From Bartonella ancashensis (GTDB lineage Bacteria > Pseudomonadota > Alphaproteobacteria > Rhizobiales > Rhizobiaceae), in assembly GCF_001281405.1 (NCBI RefSeq), contig NZ_CP010401.1, forward strand, positions 141,001 to 205,000: a stretch of 64,000 nt of DNA, read 5' to 3'. Shown in pieces: positions 36,018 to 45,509 of the stretch. The notes under the pieces are model-generated. The model did no database searches. It saw only the letters and a program-made list of their open reading frames with translations, and was not told the DNA's origin. Position 1 is the first letter of the stretch. Each line of letters begins with the position of its first letter. Made by a program: the position numbers and the translations under genes.

Positions 36018-36494
36018 ATGACAAATAAAATAAATCCTCCTGGAGGGATTAATCCAGTAAATCCTTCCCGCCCAATAGCATCTAGAACGGAAGAAGGAGG
36101 AGCGCAAAACCCCGGAGCATTTGGTGCAGGAATAAAAAAACCTAGAACCGAAGCATCTGGAATATCACCAAGCGGCACACCCTCTTTTGGTGCAGCAGGC
36201 AGAGCACCTCTTGGCGGAATGCATGCAAAAACAAATGCAACGGATACATCCGGTAATACAGAGCGTATTATGAGTATTCCCGTCGAAGTACAGATTGTCC
36301 TTGGTTCTACTACTATGCCCGTTTCTCAACTGATGAATTTAGGGCGTGGCTCTGTCATTACACTTGATAAACAAATTGGAGATCTTGTTGATATTGTCGT
36401 CAATGGCCGTGTCATTGCGCGTGGTGAGGTTATTGTTCTTGAGGATGATTCTTCTCGCTTCGGAGTTAGTCTTATCGAAATCATTGATAAGTAA
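36018..36494 (+). CDS. fliN: Flagellar motor switch protein FliN
   Basis: FliN forms part of the C-ring base and docks the export ATPase complex. The C-terminal SpoA domain (about residues 85-158) contains IPVEVQIVLGSTTMPVSQLM, RGSVITLDKQIGDLVDIVVN and the closing GVSLIEIID. The N-terminal 80 residues are a Gly/Pro-rich disordered part, longer than in enterobacterial FliN. Total 158 residues. It follows the DUF6468 gene by 37 bases and precedes fliG. Confidence 0.93.
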   Translation: MTNKINPPGGINPVNPSRPIASRTEEGGAQNPGAFGAGIKKPRTEASGISPSGTPSFGAAGRAPLGGMHAKTNATDTSGNTERIMSIPVEVQIVLGSTTMPVSQLMNLGRGSVITLDKQIGDLVDIVVNGRVIARGEVIVLEDDSSRFGVSLIEIIDK

Positions 36495-36524
36495 ACCACC
36501 TTCAAAAAATGCGGAAAGTAAATT

Positions 36525-37613
36525 ATGGCGCAAGAAGAAAAAGAAAAAATGATAGAAGATAATGATCTCTCATCAGATAATGCATCACTTGAAGATGACT
36601 CTCAAATTCTTCCTACACTGATTGACACTCTTTCTGGACAACAAAAAGTAGCTGCACTTCTTGTTGCTTTAGGGAAATCTGCCGCTGCACGCCTTTTAAA
36701 ACATTTTACACCAGATGATTTACGCCGTATCAGTGGACAAGCTCACACCTTACCTAATATTTCTCTCGCAGATTTTGAAATTCTGGTTCGCCAATTTGAA
36801 AACGCTTTTGCAGAAGGAGCTTCTTTTTCTGAAGCTGGCTTACATTTTGATAATCTTGTTTATGAAACACTGCCAGAAGAAGAAGCAGCTCTAATCTTTG
36901 ATCCTTCAAAAGCACCACCTCCTCCTGTCGAAAGCCTTTGGAATATTATTGCAAGAACGGATATAGATTCCTTGCAAATGCACCTTGTACAAGAACACCC
37001 ACAAGTAATCAGTTATATTATCTCACGTCTTCCCTCTGAAGTCGCTGCAAAAATCTTAATGGTGCAAAACATGGCTGTACGTGCGAACCTCACACAGAGG
37101 CGATTACATTTACACCAAGTTTCACCAGAAATGGAAGAAATTCTTGACCAGGCCCTAAGACCTCTGCTGCTTGAAAATACTAAAGCTGGAGAGGTTGCTC
37201 ATCACGGCCAGGTGGCAACAATTCTAAATGAGATGGATAAGAAGGATGTCGACGACATGTTAGAAGTCCTCCAGGACTTAAATCCAGAAGATTTGAAAAA
37301 ATTAAAGAAAAGCTTTTTTGTCTTTGACGACATTCCACGTTTAACGGAACGTGCACGATTACTTCTTTTTGATGGAATTGCAGCAGAAACCATTATTACT
37401 GCGCTGCATGAAACAGACGATTTAATGCAAGAGCTTATCTTGAACTCTCTTTCACAACGAACACGCCGTATAGTGCAAACAGAACTCTCAGAAAAGAACC
37501 CAACAATCCAACAAAGTGCTATCCTTAACGCTCGTCGGGTAATCGCTCAAACTGCTATTAAACTATCAGAGCAAGGAACCATAAACCTTTCAAGTCAAGA
37601 AGGAGCATCTTAA
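36525..37613 (+). CDS. fliG: Flagellar motor switch protein FliG
   Basis: FliG couples the stator to the rotor. The N-terminal domain shows SGQQKVAALLVALGKSAAARLLKHF; the middle domain has the conserved EHPQVISYIISRLPSEVAAKIL motif; the C-terminal torque helix region carries KSFFVFDDIPRLTERARLLL, including charged residues that contact MotA. At 362 residues it is slightly longer than enterobacterial FliG, mainly in the acidic N-terminus. It follows fliN by 30 bases and precedes flhB by 18. Confidence 0.95.
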   Translation: MAQEEKEKMIEDNDLSSDNASLEDDSQILPTLIDTLSGQQKVAALLVALGKSAAARLLKHFTPDDLRRISGQAHTLPNISLADFEILVRQFENAFAEGASFSEAGLHFDNLVYETLPEEEAALIFDPSKAPPPPVESLWNIIARTDIDSLQMHLVQEHPQVISYIISRLPSEVAAKILMVQNMAVRANLTQRRLHLHQVSPEMEEILDQALRPLLLENTKAGEVAHHGQVATILNEMDKKDVDDMLEVLQDLNPEDLKKLKKSFFVFDDIPRLTERARLLLFDGIAAETIITALHETDDLMQELILNSLSQRTRRIVQTELSEKNPTIQQSAILNARRVIAQTAIKLSEQGTINLSSQEGAS

Positions 37614-37631
37614 AAGACGCATTAGATCGAT

Positions 37632-38702
37632 ATGTCAGATGAAAAACCAGACAAAGAAAGCCAAACCGAAGAACCAACAGAACACAAAATTCACAAAGCA
37701 GAAGAAAAAGGAAACCTCCCCTTTTCTCGTGAATTACCCATTCTTGCTTCTCTTATAAGCTTTTGTATCATTGTGATTTTTACTGCTTTTCCAGCTTTAT
37801 CAAAGTTGGTTATTTTTTTAGCTCAATGGCTCGAACGCCCAGAATCATGGCACATTAATACAGCAGAAGATATGAAGCATTTTATTTATTTGGTGGTCGG
37901 AAATGTGGGCTTGGCTTTGGCACCTTTGTTAATCATTATGCCTATACTTTCCATCACTGCATCTGCATTACAGAATACACCAAGGATCATTATAGAACGC
38001 ATTCGTCCCAAATTGTCGCGTATCTCACCCACTAACGGATTTAATAGAATCTTCGGTAAGGCTGGATTTGTTGAATTTCTAAAATCACTCGTCAAGCTTA
38101 TTGGTGTTAGCATCATTGTTTATGTTATGTTTTTTAGAAATAATACAATTTTCATACACGCATTATTAACTGACGCACCTGCTTTACCAGAATATATTCG
38201 GCAAAAACTCGTCGGCTTATCACTCTCCTTCATTGTATCTGTTACTATCATCGCAGGATTTGATTTTGCATGGTCACGCTTTTACTGGCGCCAACAGCTC
38301 CGTATGAGCAAACAGGAGATTAAAGACGAACATAAAAATATTGAAGGAAATCCCATGGTAAAAGCGCGAATGCGTTCTTTGGCACGAGATCGTATTCGTA
38401 GACAGATGATCGCCAATGTTCCAACAGCAACTTTAATCATAGCAAATCCGACCCATTTTTCTGTTGCTTTGCGTTATAAACCACCGCTTGATTATGCACC
38501 AGTTGTAATTGCAAAAGGGCAAAATATTTTAGCCCTCCACATCCGTGAAATTGCTGTCAAACACAATATTCCTGTTATCGAAAATAAACCCTTAGCACAA
38601 GCATTGTACAAACAAGTCGAAGTTGATCAGACAATTCCACCTGAATTCTACGAAAGTGTTGCCGTCTTAATTCGCTTTATTAACAGTAAGGAAAATCATT
38701 AA
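37632..38702 (+). CDS. flhB: Export specificity switch protein FlhB
   Basis: FlhB is the export-gate subunit that switches from hook to filament substrates. The protein begins ESQTEEPTEHKIHKAEEKGN, the family start. It has four membrane segments in residues 30-210 and a cytoplasmic domain with MRSLARDRIRRQMIANVPTA. The autocleavage site reads IANPTHFSVALRY, with the NPTH motif intact. At 356 residues it is full length. It closes the motA-fliM-fliN-fliG-flhB operon; FliK, its partner in the switch, is at 7.0-8.2 kb. Confidence 0.95.
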   Translation: MSDEKPDKESQTEEPTEHKIHKAEEKGNLPFSRELPILASLISFCIIVIFTAFPALSKLVIFLAQWLERPESWHINTAEDMKHFIYLVVGNVGLALAPLLIIMPILSITASALQNTPRIIIERIRPKLSRISPTNGFNRIFGKAGFVEFLKSLVKLIGVSIIVYVMFFRNNTIFIHALLTDAPALPEYIRQKLVGLSLSFIVSVTIIAGFDFAWSRFYWRQQLRMSKQEIKDEHKNIEGNPMVKARMRSLARDRIRRQMIANVPTATLIIANPTHFSVALRYKPPLDYAPVVIAKGQNILALHIREIAVKHNIPVIENKPLAQALYKQVEVDQTIPPEFYESVAVLIRFINSKENH

Positions 38703-38903
38703 ATTCGCATGACTATTTATTAAACATTACAAATTGGATGAACATCTAAATATAAGTTAACCGTGAATCAGTAAAAGTATTTTAATATCTTAATGATAAC
38801 AAAAATAGGAAGTAAGTGTCGTTCTCTAAAATTACATAGGCGCTACAATTGATTGTTGATCGAAACAACGTTTTAATGCCTCAAAATATTATGAAGCTAA
38901 AAA

Positions 38904-39335
38904 ATGAAAAAAGACTATATAACTGAAATTCGTGAAATGGTTCTGGCAAAGCAAGTTGCACAGTTCATTCCGGAGTTGCGCCTTATCGATGTCGGTGATT
39001 TTATTGCTTGTATCCACACAGAGCGCTTTGGTCATATTTCTGAGCTCGTTGAAAGTGCTGTGGAGCTCCGTTTTTACCCTCATACGATGCGCTTTGCCCA
39101 AAACGCAAACTACGAGCTAGACTGGGATACAACGCCTAAAATACTCTTGCACATGGAGTTTGTAAATGATGGGGTGCGAGCTTTTTTCCAACTCGTTATG
39201 TCAGCGGAAGAATTCGGTATTGAATTAAATCAGTGTATTTTCGATAATCCAGCAGATGAAGAGACTAATACAAGCACTTTTATGAATGCACTCAACAATG
39301 CACGGATACAGAGACAAAAGCCACTCATCCACTAA
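38904..39335 (+). CDS. Unrecognised 143-residue protein
   Basis: I do not recognise this family. The protein is soluble, acidic, of mixed composition, with no signal peptide, membrane segment or catalytic motif. A segment with IPELRLIDVGDFIACIHTERF and one with ELDWDTTPKILLHMEF suggest an alternating alpha/beta fold. It lies 200 bases after flhB, and a good terminator follows at 39426. The coding sequence has a normal look, with codon use like its neighbours, so it is probably a real gene. Membership in the flagellar operon is possible but not shown; the 200-base gap argues for its own promoter. Confidence 0.65.
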   Translation: MKKDYITEIREMVLAKQVAQFIPELRLIDVGDFIACIHTERFGHISELVESAVELRFYPHTMRFAQNANYELDWDTTPKILLHMEFVNDGVRAFFQLVMSAEEFGIELNQCIFDNPADEETNTSTFMNALNNARIQRQKPLIH

Positions 39336-39425
39336 AATAATACTTTCCTTATACCTTGAAGAGAGATATCTTTCAAAGGTTTGAAAAGCTACATCAATTA
39401 TCAAGATTTTTCATATAGACAAGGG

Positions 39426-39463
39426 GTAGCAAGACTTTTCTATGAAAATCTCGCTACTTTTTT
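39426..39463 (+). terminator. Rho-independent terminator after the 143-residue gene
   Basis: GTAGCAAGA (39426-39434) pairs with TCTCGCTAC (39449-39457), with one mismatch, over a loop, followed by a six-T tract. It lies about 90 bases after the stop codon on the plus strand. Confidence 0.75.
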
Positions 39464-39609
39464 ATTTCATGTAAAATAACATTACAAATGCAGCCACTAT
39501 TTATGGTGAAAAGGCCTAAAATGCCCCTCTACAGCATGTTTCTGAAAAAATAGTCATCCTTAAAGAAGCTAAAAATATAGCATCACTGTCATACTATTTT
39601 TATATTTGT

Positions 39610-40077
39610 CTATCCTGTATATTGGATAGGTTGGCGTACTTTGTCAACGCTAAGATAATTGAACTGCTTAACAAGCAAATCTTTTAAAATAGGCTGCTTA
39701 GAACGTTGATTAATATGTTCTATGATCTGTTGTTTAACATCTTCAAAGCTTATTTTTTCGATCATACGGACATTCGAGTAACTACCCCAAAATTGCTGAA
39801 AAATAGAATCATGAATTAAAACATCCACGGGAATAGATATTTCTCGCGCTAAACCTCTATCGATAACATATGTGAGTTGTGTCACAATATAACCTTGAAC
39901 AACTCCTTCCACCAAAATAGGAATACTCATAATTTCTGTATCGTGAGACTCATTTGTTACAATGATAGCATCCTGTATACGTGAAACCCCAGAATTACTC
40001 GACCTGTTCATACTAAATGCGAGCGCCCCCAAGGTGACAATACACACCCATGTCCCCATTAAAATCATTTTGATCAT
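39610..40077 (-). CDS. Membrane-anchored protein with FliL-like layout
   Basis: The 155-residue protein has one N-terminal membrane helix (about 1-20, ILMGTWVCIVTLGALAF) and a periplasmic domain. The domain has the pattern IPILVEGVVQGYIVTQLTYV, then FEDVKQQIIEHIN and a closing KDLLVKQFNYLSVDKV. This order (beta strand, IVTQL strand, helix, then a late VKxLLVKQF) recalls FliL, but I cannot claim homology. It overlaps the upstream FlgN-like gene by four bases and ends the flgJ run. The likely place of action is the basal body periplasm, by inference. Confidence 0.6.
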   Translation of the reverse strand: MIKMILMGTWVCIVTLGALAFSMNRSSNSGVSRIQDAIIVTNESHDTEIMSIPILVEGVVQGYIVTQLTYVIDRGLAREISIPVDVLIHDSIFQQFWGSYSNVRMIEKISFEDVKQQIIEHINQRSKQPILKDLLVKQFNYLSVDKVRQPIQYTG

Positions 40078-40535
40078 TTATGTCGTCCAGCATTAACTAA
40101 AGCTGGATCATAAGTTCCATCCGTTTCTTCAGCCCGAGCGGCCATCTGCATAATCTGAGAAAGTTCTCTAACCGCTTCTAAGTTTGTCTGCAGTAACTCA
40201 CTGTTACGTTGCAATTTCACCTGCAAATCAGCGAGAGCATGAGCAATATCACTTTCAACTTCCGGATCCATGTAACGCACAACATCTTTCATGGACTGAT
40301 TTAAATCACGAAGCCCACGAGTTTTACGCAAATTCACCTCTTCGTAATCAGGTTTGCCATGGCTCTCAAGCATATTACTTTCATAATCTACTACTTCTGC
40401 TAACCCCTTAACAGCAGCCATAAATTTTGTTATAGCCCATTCACGCCCAATAAGCTCATTGTCTAAAGGTTTCGTTTTCAGCATTTCATTGTTATCGTCA
40501 TCTTTATCACCATGTTCCGCTATAAACATTTTCAT
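40074..40535 (-). CDS. FlgN-like helical protein in the flgJ operon
   Basis: This 153-residue protein has no signal peptide and is almost all helix. The C-terminal half (QVKLQRNSELLQTNLEAVRE, then LSQIMQMAARAEE) resembles the pattern of the export chaperone FlgN, which carries FlgK and FlgL to the gate. FlgK and FlgL are both encoded in this window without another obvious chaperone gene. It lies 85 bases after the rod protein gene and overlaps the following gene by four bases. The chaperone role is inference from shape and context. Confidence 0.55.
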   Translation of the reverse strand: MKMFIAEHGDKDDDNNEMLKTKPLDNELIGREWAITKFMAAVKGLAEVVDYESNMLESHGKPDYEEVNLRKTRGLRDLNQSMKDVVRYMDPEVESDIAHALADLQVKLQRNSELLQTNLEAVRELSQIMQMAARAEETDGTYDPALVNAGRHK

Positions 40536-40620
40536 TCCCCTTTTTCATTGTTTACTTTAAATAATATGAATTCAATTCACACACAGAATAATCAGCCAGT
40601 GTAGGATCTTTATAAATAGA

Positions 40621-41178
40621 TCAAGAATACTGACGGACTAGGTTGAGATCATTTGAATAAACAATTGCACGTGCAATCGTATTATGATCTTCGAAGGCAG
40701 TTTTTGGCTGTCTTTCTTCTTTTTCATGAGCTGCACTTTCTTCCCTTCGCGCCTTCTCGGAAGCCAACATTTGAGCAACCCCAATCCCACCAGAATTAGC
40801 GAACTCCTTAGCTAATTGCTCAACCATCATAGATTTCCATATCTTGCCTGTCTGTCCTTTACCAAAAAAAGACTGAGAATCTGTTGTAAACATATTTTCA
40901 ATTAAACTCTGCAACATAAAAGACTCAAAATCTCTAAAAACCTCACTCTCCCTATCTTTTGCTGTTTCTGACTGCATAGGAGCTTGATGTCCCTCTCCCT
41001 TCAATGCGAGGAGATCAGAACTCACTAGCTCAGAAAAACGCTCGCCTACCTGCTCAACACCCTGTGTGCGCACAACATTTTGCGCACTATATAATTTCTC
41101 AACAGACGCACGATACTCAAGCGGATCAGCAGCGCGTGCAACATCAAAAACAATATCCGAAAGTGGCTGAATAGCCAT
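40621..41178 (-). CDS. flgJ: FlgJ-type rod-binding protein
   Basis: This is the rod-binding domain version of FlgJ (also called CheL in some genomes), which helps assemble the rod and lacks a muramidase half. From the ATG at 41178, with AGGGGAAC upstream, it has about 185 residues, with VEKLYSAQNVVRTQGVEQVG and the rod-binding motif MLQSLIENMF, then GKIWKSMMVEQLAKEFANSGGIGVAQML. The frame runs on to 41253 without support. The separate lytic transglycosylase gene at 6520-7083 probably supplies the missing enzymatic activity. Confidence 0.88.
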   Translation of the reverse strand: MAIQPLSDIVFDVARAADPLEYRASVEKLYSAQNVVRTQGVEQVGERFSELVSSDLLALKGEGHQAPMQSETAKDRESEVFRDFESFMLQSLIENMFTTDSQSFFGKGQTGKIWKSMMVEQLAKEFANSGGIGVAQMLASEKARREESAAHEKEERQPKTAFEDHNTIARAIVYSNDLNLVRQYS

Positions 41179-41384
41179 AAAGTTCCCCTTTTTACAAAAC
41201 CATTCTGTTACTTTTCTATCACCCCAGAATGACGAAAAATCTCTTCTTCTCAAAAAGCCTAAACATAAAATTCATCACCATAGCCACAATTAATTATAAA
41301 AAACCAAACTTACGTCAAACTGATGCCTTTATCATCTCTTATAGGTAGCGCTGTTTTCTTCTGCCGCTTTCTGGTAGGAGAGGT

Positions 41385-41412
41385 GTGATAGTATACTATT
41401 TTTTTGTATAAT
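41385..41412 (+). promoter_or_regulatory. Strong candidate sigma-70 promoter in the flgJ-fliJ gap
   Basis: A perfect -10 TATAAT (41407-41412) has a GTGATA at 41385-41390, 16 bases upstream, matching four of six -35 positions. An inverted repeat ATACAA/TTGTAT surrounds the start point (41411-41416, 41427-41432). No protein-coding gene follows on the plus strand, so it most likely serves the short RNA described next. Confidence 0.55.
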
Positions 41413-41418
41413 ACAAAC

Positions 41419-41463
41419 TGTGCCTATTGTATAGAGCACCCCCTGCGGATCTGGGTGTTTTTT
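41419..41463 (+). ncRNA. Candidate short regulatory RNA
   Basis: A transcript from the promoter at 41385-41412 would start near 41419 and end at a GC-rich hairpin (CACCC 41437-41441 with GGGTG 41453-41457) followed by six T (41458-41463). That is about 45 bases, very short for a known sRNA, so the start might be elsewhere. The hairpin-plus-T layout is a standard terminator. There is no plus-strand gene upstream that needs one. I do not recognise the RNA. Confidence 0.4.
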
Positions 41464-41747
41464 GGTTTGTTTTCTCTAATAAGCGGCTCTAAATTTGTTG
41501 ATTGACCTTCCTTAGAGAAGCGTTCTTCAATGCACAGGTGTTGTGTGATGTTTATGAAATTTATATAAAAATCATCCATTCTTAACTCAAAGCCGTATCA
41601 GGGATATGTGGTACACGTACATGATGCCGCAACTCAATGCTGATAGGCATAAACGATGAACTATTTTAAATCTTATCTCTTCAAAGATAGCGGTATACAG
41701 ATCATTTTCAATGAGGTATGTTCTTAAATAAGTAAACAAAATTGATA

Positions 41748-42137
41748 CTAAATAGATGCTCTAATCGTTTTATCAGCAATATAATCTTCTAATATCGCGC
41801 TAAAATCTTTCCTCTCTTCACTGGATTTGGCCTCTTTGTACTTATTCTCAAACCGCTGCAAACGACTGGAAGCTTCGCGTACAACTTGCTTTTTCTGAGC
41901 AACAGATTTTTCGAGATTTTGCTCCATTTTAGCTGTATGTTGCAAACGCCGTGATAAAAAATTCACGTCCCAAAAAGGAATACCCTCTTCCTCTCTCCCC
42001 ATCAAAGTAAGAATCCTATGTGTTTCTTCCTCACAAAAAGAAATCTGAGAGTGTAACCTCTCTAGTTCAACTTTATGATAAGCCTCCACAAGCCCTTGTA
42101 TTTTGACCAATTTACCATAACGCTTGCTGTTTTTCAT
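41748..42137 (-). CDS. FliJ-like coiled-coil protein downstream of fliR
   Basis: This protein of about 129 residues, starting at the ATG just after the fliR stop (42137), is a long helical coiled coil rich in K, E, Q and R (VEAYHKVELERLHSQISFCE, then ENKYKEAKSSEERKDFSAIL). FliJ is a coiled-coil component of the export ATPase complex, usually encoded near export genes, and no other FliJ candidate is in the window. The family match is weak because coiled coils look alike, so the identification is by context. The open frame extends upstream into fliR but that part is not conserved. Confidence 0.6.
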   Translation of the reverse strand: MKNSKRYGKLVKIQGLVEAYHKVELERLHSQISFCEEETHRILTLMGREEEGIPFWDVNFLSRRLQHTAKMEQNLEKSVAQKKQVVREASSRLQRFENKYKEAKSSEERKDFSAILEDYIADKTIRASI

Positions 42138-42139
42138 AC

Positions 42140-42931
42140 CTAAGGTCCCCTCTTGAGCCAATCCTGAAATTCTAAATTAAAGAAATTTAAAAGCTCTGGA
42201 GCGATGAAATAGAGTAAAAACATTCCTCCTGCAATAACAAACGGCAAAGAAATAAAATACACTGGAATAGTTGGAGTTAATTTATTGACCAATCCAACTG
42301 CAACATTAACCAAAACAGCGTAAACAATGAAAGGAGCAGCGATAGATAATGTTGTAAAAAATATCTTTGATAACGAGTCACGATAATCAATTAACGCCGC
42401 CTCGGGATTTGGAATCAAAGCCGGGGGAAGTACTTCGTAAGAAGCTAACAACCCACGAACCACAAGCATATGCATATCACTTGCAAAAAAAAGCATCACA
42501 CCAGCTATAACCATTAAATGAGATACTTGTGTTTCTGGTGTTGAATCAATAAGATTATATCCAGATTGACCAGAATATCCTACAGACATTGCAATGATTG
42601 TTGACATAAATTGTAACGCCCAAATGTAAATATGAGATATAACCCCAAATGTCATCCCTATAAGCATTTCAGAGCACAAAACTTGCAAAAGTGACCCAAG
42701 ATCAGGTTTTTCTCCTAAAAATTTGAAGAAATCTGCTACTGTAAAAAGTGCAATCAACGAAAAAGATAGAGCAATAAACAAACGCAAATGAAGAGGTACA
42801 CGTGCACTAGATAAACCAGGCATGAGCATCAAACAAGCTCCCACCCGCGCAAAAATCAGCATGGTAATGAGAACCAAATTATCAATAGGAAAAGATGTTA
42901 AAGGAGATACAGATATCAAAAAACTCAACAC
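42140..42931 (-). CDS. fliR: Flagellar export gate protein FliR
   Basis: FliR is the third subunit of the FliPQR export channel. The 263-residue protein has about six membrane helices and the typical ARVGACLMLMPGLSSARVPL, VGYSGQSGYNLIDSTPE and LPFVIAGGMFLLYFIAPELL segments. It starts nine bases after flhA. The overall topology and length are as expected. Confidence 0.95.
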   Translation of the reverse strand: MLSFLISVSPLTSFPIDNLVLITMLIFARVGACLMLMPGLSSARVPLHLRLFIALSFSLIALFTVADFFKFLGEKPDLGSLLQVLCSEMLIGMTFGVISHIYIWALQFMSTIIAMSVGYSGQSGYNLIDSTPETQVSHLMVIAGVMLFFASDMHMLVVRGLLASYEVLPPALIPNPEAALIDYRDSLSKIFFTTLSIAAPFIVYAVLVNVAVGLVNKLTPTIPVYFISLPFVIAGGMFLLYFIAPELLNFFNLEFQDWLKRGP

Positions 42932-42940
42932 TCCTTCTTT

Positions 42941-45031
42941 TTAAGAGAGAACCCCTAATGTCTTTACTTCAATATTGCGAGAAATTTCTGCATGAGAAAG
43001 GACAGATAATGTTGGGAAAAGACGTTCCATAATCATGCGTACATAAGGGCGTGCCTCAGGGGATGTTATCAATGCAAAACGCATTGCTTTTTCCATATAT
43101 TGGCGTATCATCACAGAAGCCTCGGTACCGAATTTTTCAAGTTCAGCAGGATTAAGGTCAAATTCGACTATTTCACCTTTCGTATCTCGTTTTAAAGCTT
43201 TGTGAAAAATAAGATCCCACCGACTACCCATCCGAATAACATGCAAGATGCCCCCTTCGGAAAGATCACCACAAATTTGCTGAGACAAACGCAGACGGAC
43301 ATGTTCAGCAATAAGATCAGAACGCCGAATGTGAGGAGAAATTTCAGCAATTGCTTCAAGAATAAGATGAAGATTACGAATAGAAATGCGTTCTGCTAAA
43401 AGCAGTTTCAAAATTGATTGTAGTCCTGAATAAGAAAGATGTGCAGGACAAATTTCTTCCAATAATTTACGATATTCTCCCCCCAAACGATCCAAAAGAA
43501 TTCGCATATCCTTGTAAGAAAATAATTGTGCCAAGTTGCTGCGCAAAACTTCGCTTAAATGGGTCAAGAGGACAGAAAGATTGTCTACAGCCATATAACC
43601 TTCACGTACTAATTCAGTACGAAATGTTTCCGACGTTGAAAAGGCACCCATTCCAAAAGCTGGTTCTACCACTTGCTCACCTGGAATATTAGGAATGGGT
43701 TTGTTCCCTGGCATAATGAGAACCTCACCAATACGCATTGCGTAAGATGCTATAACTGTACCATGTAATTTGATCCAATAAGTTTTAGCTGGAACTGTAT
43801 AATCATCAGAAAGTTGAATATCAGGAATGACAAAACCATATTCCTGAGCAAATTTTCGACGCATCTTTGCAACACGAGTAGCTAACTCAGCCTGCTGAGG
43901 TAGCAAGCGTTGGGATAATTGTTTGCCCATGGCAATTTCAATTTGCACCGTATCAAGCGATGCCTTAACCGATTTACTTTCTTCTTGAACAGCTCTTTTA
44001 TGGGCCTCTTCTTCTAAAGCTTGCTGTGCGATAGCCTCTTTCTTTAAACGACGTGGAATAGAATAACCAATTGCAGCTAAAACAATACTCAATGTGATAA
44101 ATGGAAAAGCAGGCAAACCTGGCATCACACCCAGCATAAATAAGAGTAATGATGAAACAAAAAGAGCTTTAGGATATCCCCCTAATTGTCCTAAAACAGC
44201 TTTTTCAGCAGAACCACGCGTTCCCCCTTTTGAAACCAAAAGACCTGCAGCTAAAGAAACAATTAAAGCTGGAATCTGTGTAACAAGACCATCACCAACA
44301 GAAAGTTTTGTAAAAACATCTGCCGCACCAGATAACGTCATACCATGGCGTGTAACACCAATAATAATACCACCAAAAATATTCACTGCCGTAATAATAA
44401 GCCCAGCAATAGCGTCACCACGTACAAATTTCGAAGCCCCATCCATTGCTCCGAAAAAAGAACTTTCTTCTTCAAGTTCTCGACGGCGACGCTGCGCTTC
44501 CTTTTCATCAATAAGACCTGATGAAAGATCTGCATCAATAGCCATTTGTTTCCCAGGAATAGCGTCTAACGTAAAACGCGCACCAACTTCAGCAATACGC
44601 GTTGCACCTTTAGTGATCACTAAAAAATTTACAATAATAAGAATGGCAAAAACAACAAGCCCAATGACAAAATCCCCACCCATAACAAACTGGGAAAAAC
44701 CATGAATGACATGACCTGCTGCCTTATAACCTTCATTTCCATGAGTTAAAATCACACGCGTTGTTGCAATATTAAGAGATAAACGCAGCAATGTTGCAAT
44801 TAACAAAACTGTTGGAAAAGCTGAAAAATCAAGAGGACGCTGAATCCATAAAGAAACCATTAAAATCAAAACAGAACATGCTATGGAAAAAGAAAGTCCT
44901 AAATCTAAAACAAAAGCAGGAACAGGTAAAAAAAGGACTGTTAGAATTACAACAATTCCTGCTGCGAATGCAACATCACGACCAGAAAATTGACTCTGAT
45001 CCTCAGCAGAAGCTTTCAGATTATGTTGCAC
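42941..45031 (-). CDS. flhA: Flagellar export gate protein FlhA
   Basis: FlhA forms the large cytoplasmic ring of the export gate. The N-terminal half has eight membrane helices with [20 protein letters not shown] and the FHIPEP-type loop ([20 protein letters not shown]). The cytoplasmic part (about 340-696) contains [18 protein letters not shown] and [20 protein letters not shown]. At 696 residues it is full length. It is the first gene of the flhA-fliR-fliJ-like run. Confidence 0.97.
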   Translation of the reverse strand: MQHNLKASAEDQSQFSGRDVAFAAGIVVILTVLFLPVPAFVLDLGLSFSIACSVLILMVSLWIQRPLDFSAFPTVLLIATLLRLSLNIATTRVILTHGNEGYKAAGHVIHGFSQFVMGGDFVIGLVVFAILIIVNFLVITKGATRIAEVGARFTLDAIPGKQMAIDADLSSGLIDEKEAQRRRRELEEESSFFGAMDGASKFVRGDAIAGLIITAVNIFGGIIIGVTRHGMTLSGAADVFTKLSVGDGLVTQIPALIVSLAAGLLVSKGGTRGSAEKAVLGQLGGYPKALFVSSLLLFMLGVMPGLPAFPFITLSIVLAAIGYSIPRRLKKEAIAQQALEEEAHKRAVQEESKSVKASLDTVQIEIAMGKQLSQRLLPQQAELATRVAKMRRKFAQEYGFVIPDIQLSDDYTVPAKTYWIKLHGTVIASYAMRIGEVLIMPGNKPIPNIPGEQVVEPAFGMGAFSTSETFRTELVREGYMAVDNLSVLLTHLSEVLRSNLAQLFSYKDMRILLDRLGGEYRKLLEEICPAHLSYSGLQSILKLLLAERISIRNLHLILEAIAEISPHIRRSDLIAEHVRLRLSQQICGDLSEGGILHVIRMGSRWDLIFHKALKRDTKGEIVEFDLNPAELEKFGTEASVMIRQYMEKAMRFALITSPEARPYVRMIMERLFPTLSVLSHAEISRNIEVKTLGVLS

Positions 45032-45410
45032 ATTTCTCTCCTTTAATAATCATTGTCAACGCAACAGTGCAAAAAAGCAAATGATTTTCAATTTTTTTAA
45101 GACTGCCTTACGCCTCCAGATATTTCTCATTCCGTTTCAAAAGTTTTAAATTCTTAAAATTCCTGAAAGATACCTCAATTCATTACTAAAACTCTCATAA
45201 TATACGGTGAATCTTGTGCGAAAATGGTGCTGAACGATATGAAAAATAAATAAAAGCTCACCATAGCATCATGTGTAATTTCGATGTTCATTCCTTCTTG
45301 AAAAACAACAATTACTTTAAGCTTGCTGAACACAAAATATCAGCATATATTACATCTTGTGATGTTTTGTGAACGATTCTGTAAAATTACAAAAGTAGGG
45401 GGGTGCTGGT
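45032..45410. other. Gap upstream of flhA
   Basis: This region of about 380 bases should hold the flhA promoter. It is AT-rich with no RNA gene or repeat I can support. It ends at the ribosome site of the small ORF at 45411. Confidence 0.55.
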
Positions 45411-45509
45411 ATGACTGATATAGTGAAAGTAGCTGTGCTTTATTCTGCTTTAATTATTAGCGTTAATGTGGCTGTTGTTTTTGTCTTGATGATGGATATA
45501 TGTCTGTAA
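45411..45509 (+). CDS. Candidate 32-residue membrane protein
   Basis: An ORF of 33 codons starts at an ATG with AGGGGGG seven bases upstream. The product is one hydrophobic helix (KVAVLYSALIISVNVAVVFV and more) with a short charged start (MTDIVK) and end. It looks like the small single-pass membrane proteins that are often missed in annotation. It stands alone between flhA and the DUF442 gene. There is no family call; the support is the ribosome site and the clean hydrophobic core. Confidence 0.5.
   Translation: MTDIVKVAVLYSALIISVNVAVVFVLMMDICL

Larger units (their letters stand above)
41179..41747. other. Gap between flgJ and the fliJ-like gene
   Basis: This 569-base region has no protein-coding signal I can support. 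It holds a candidate plus-strand promoter at 41385-41412 and a hairpin with T-tract at 41437-41463, described separately. The rest is AT-rich; the upstream signals of flgJ should lie at its left side. Confidence 0.6.

Noticed and set aside
41437..41463. Terminator for the fliJ-like operon
   Set aside because: The T-tract follows the hairpin only on the plus strand, whereas that operon is on the minus strand.
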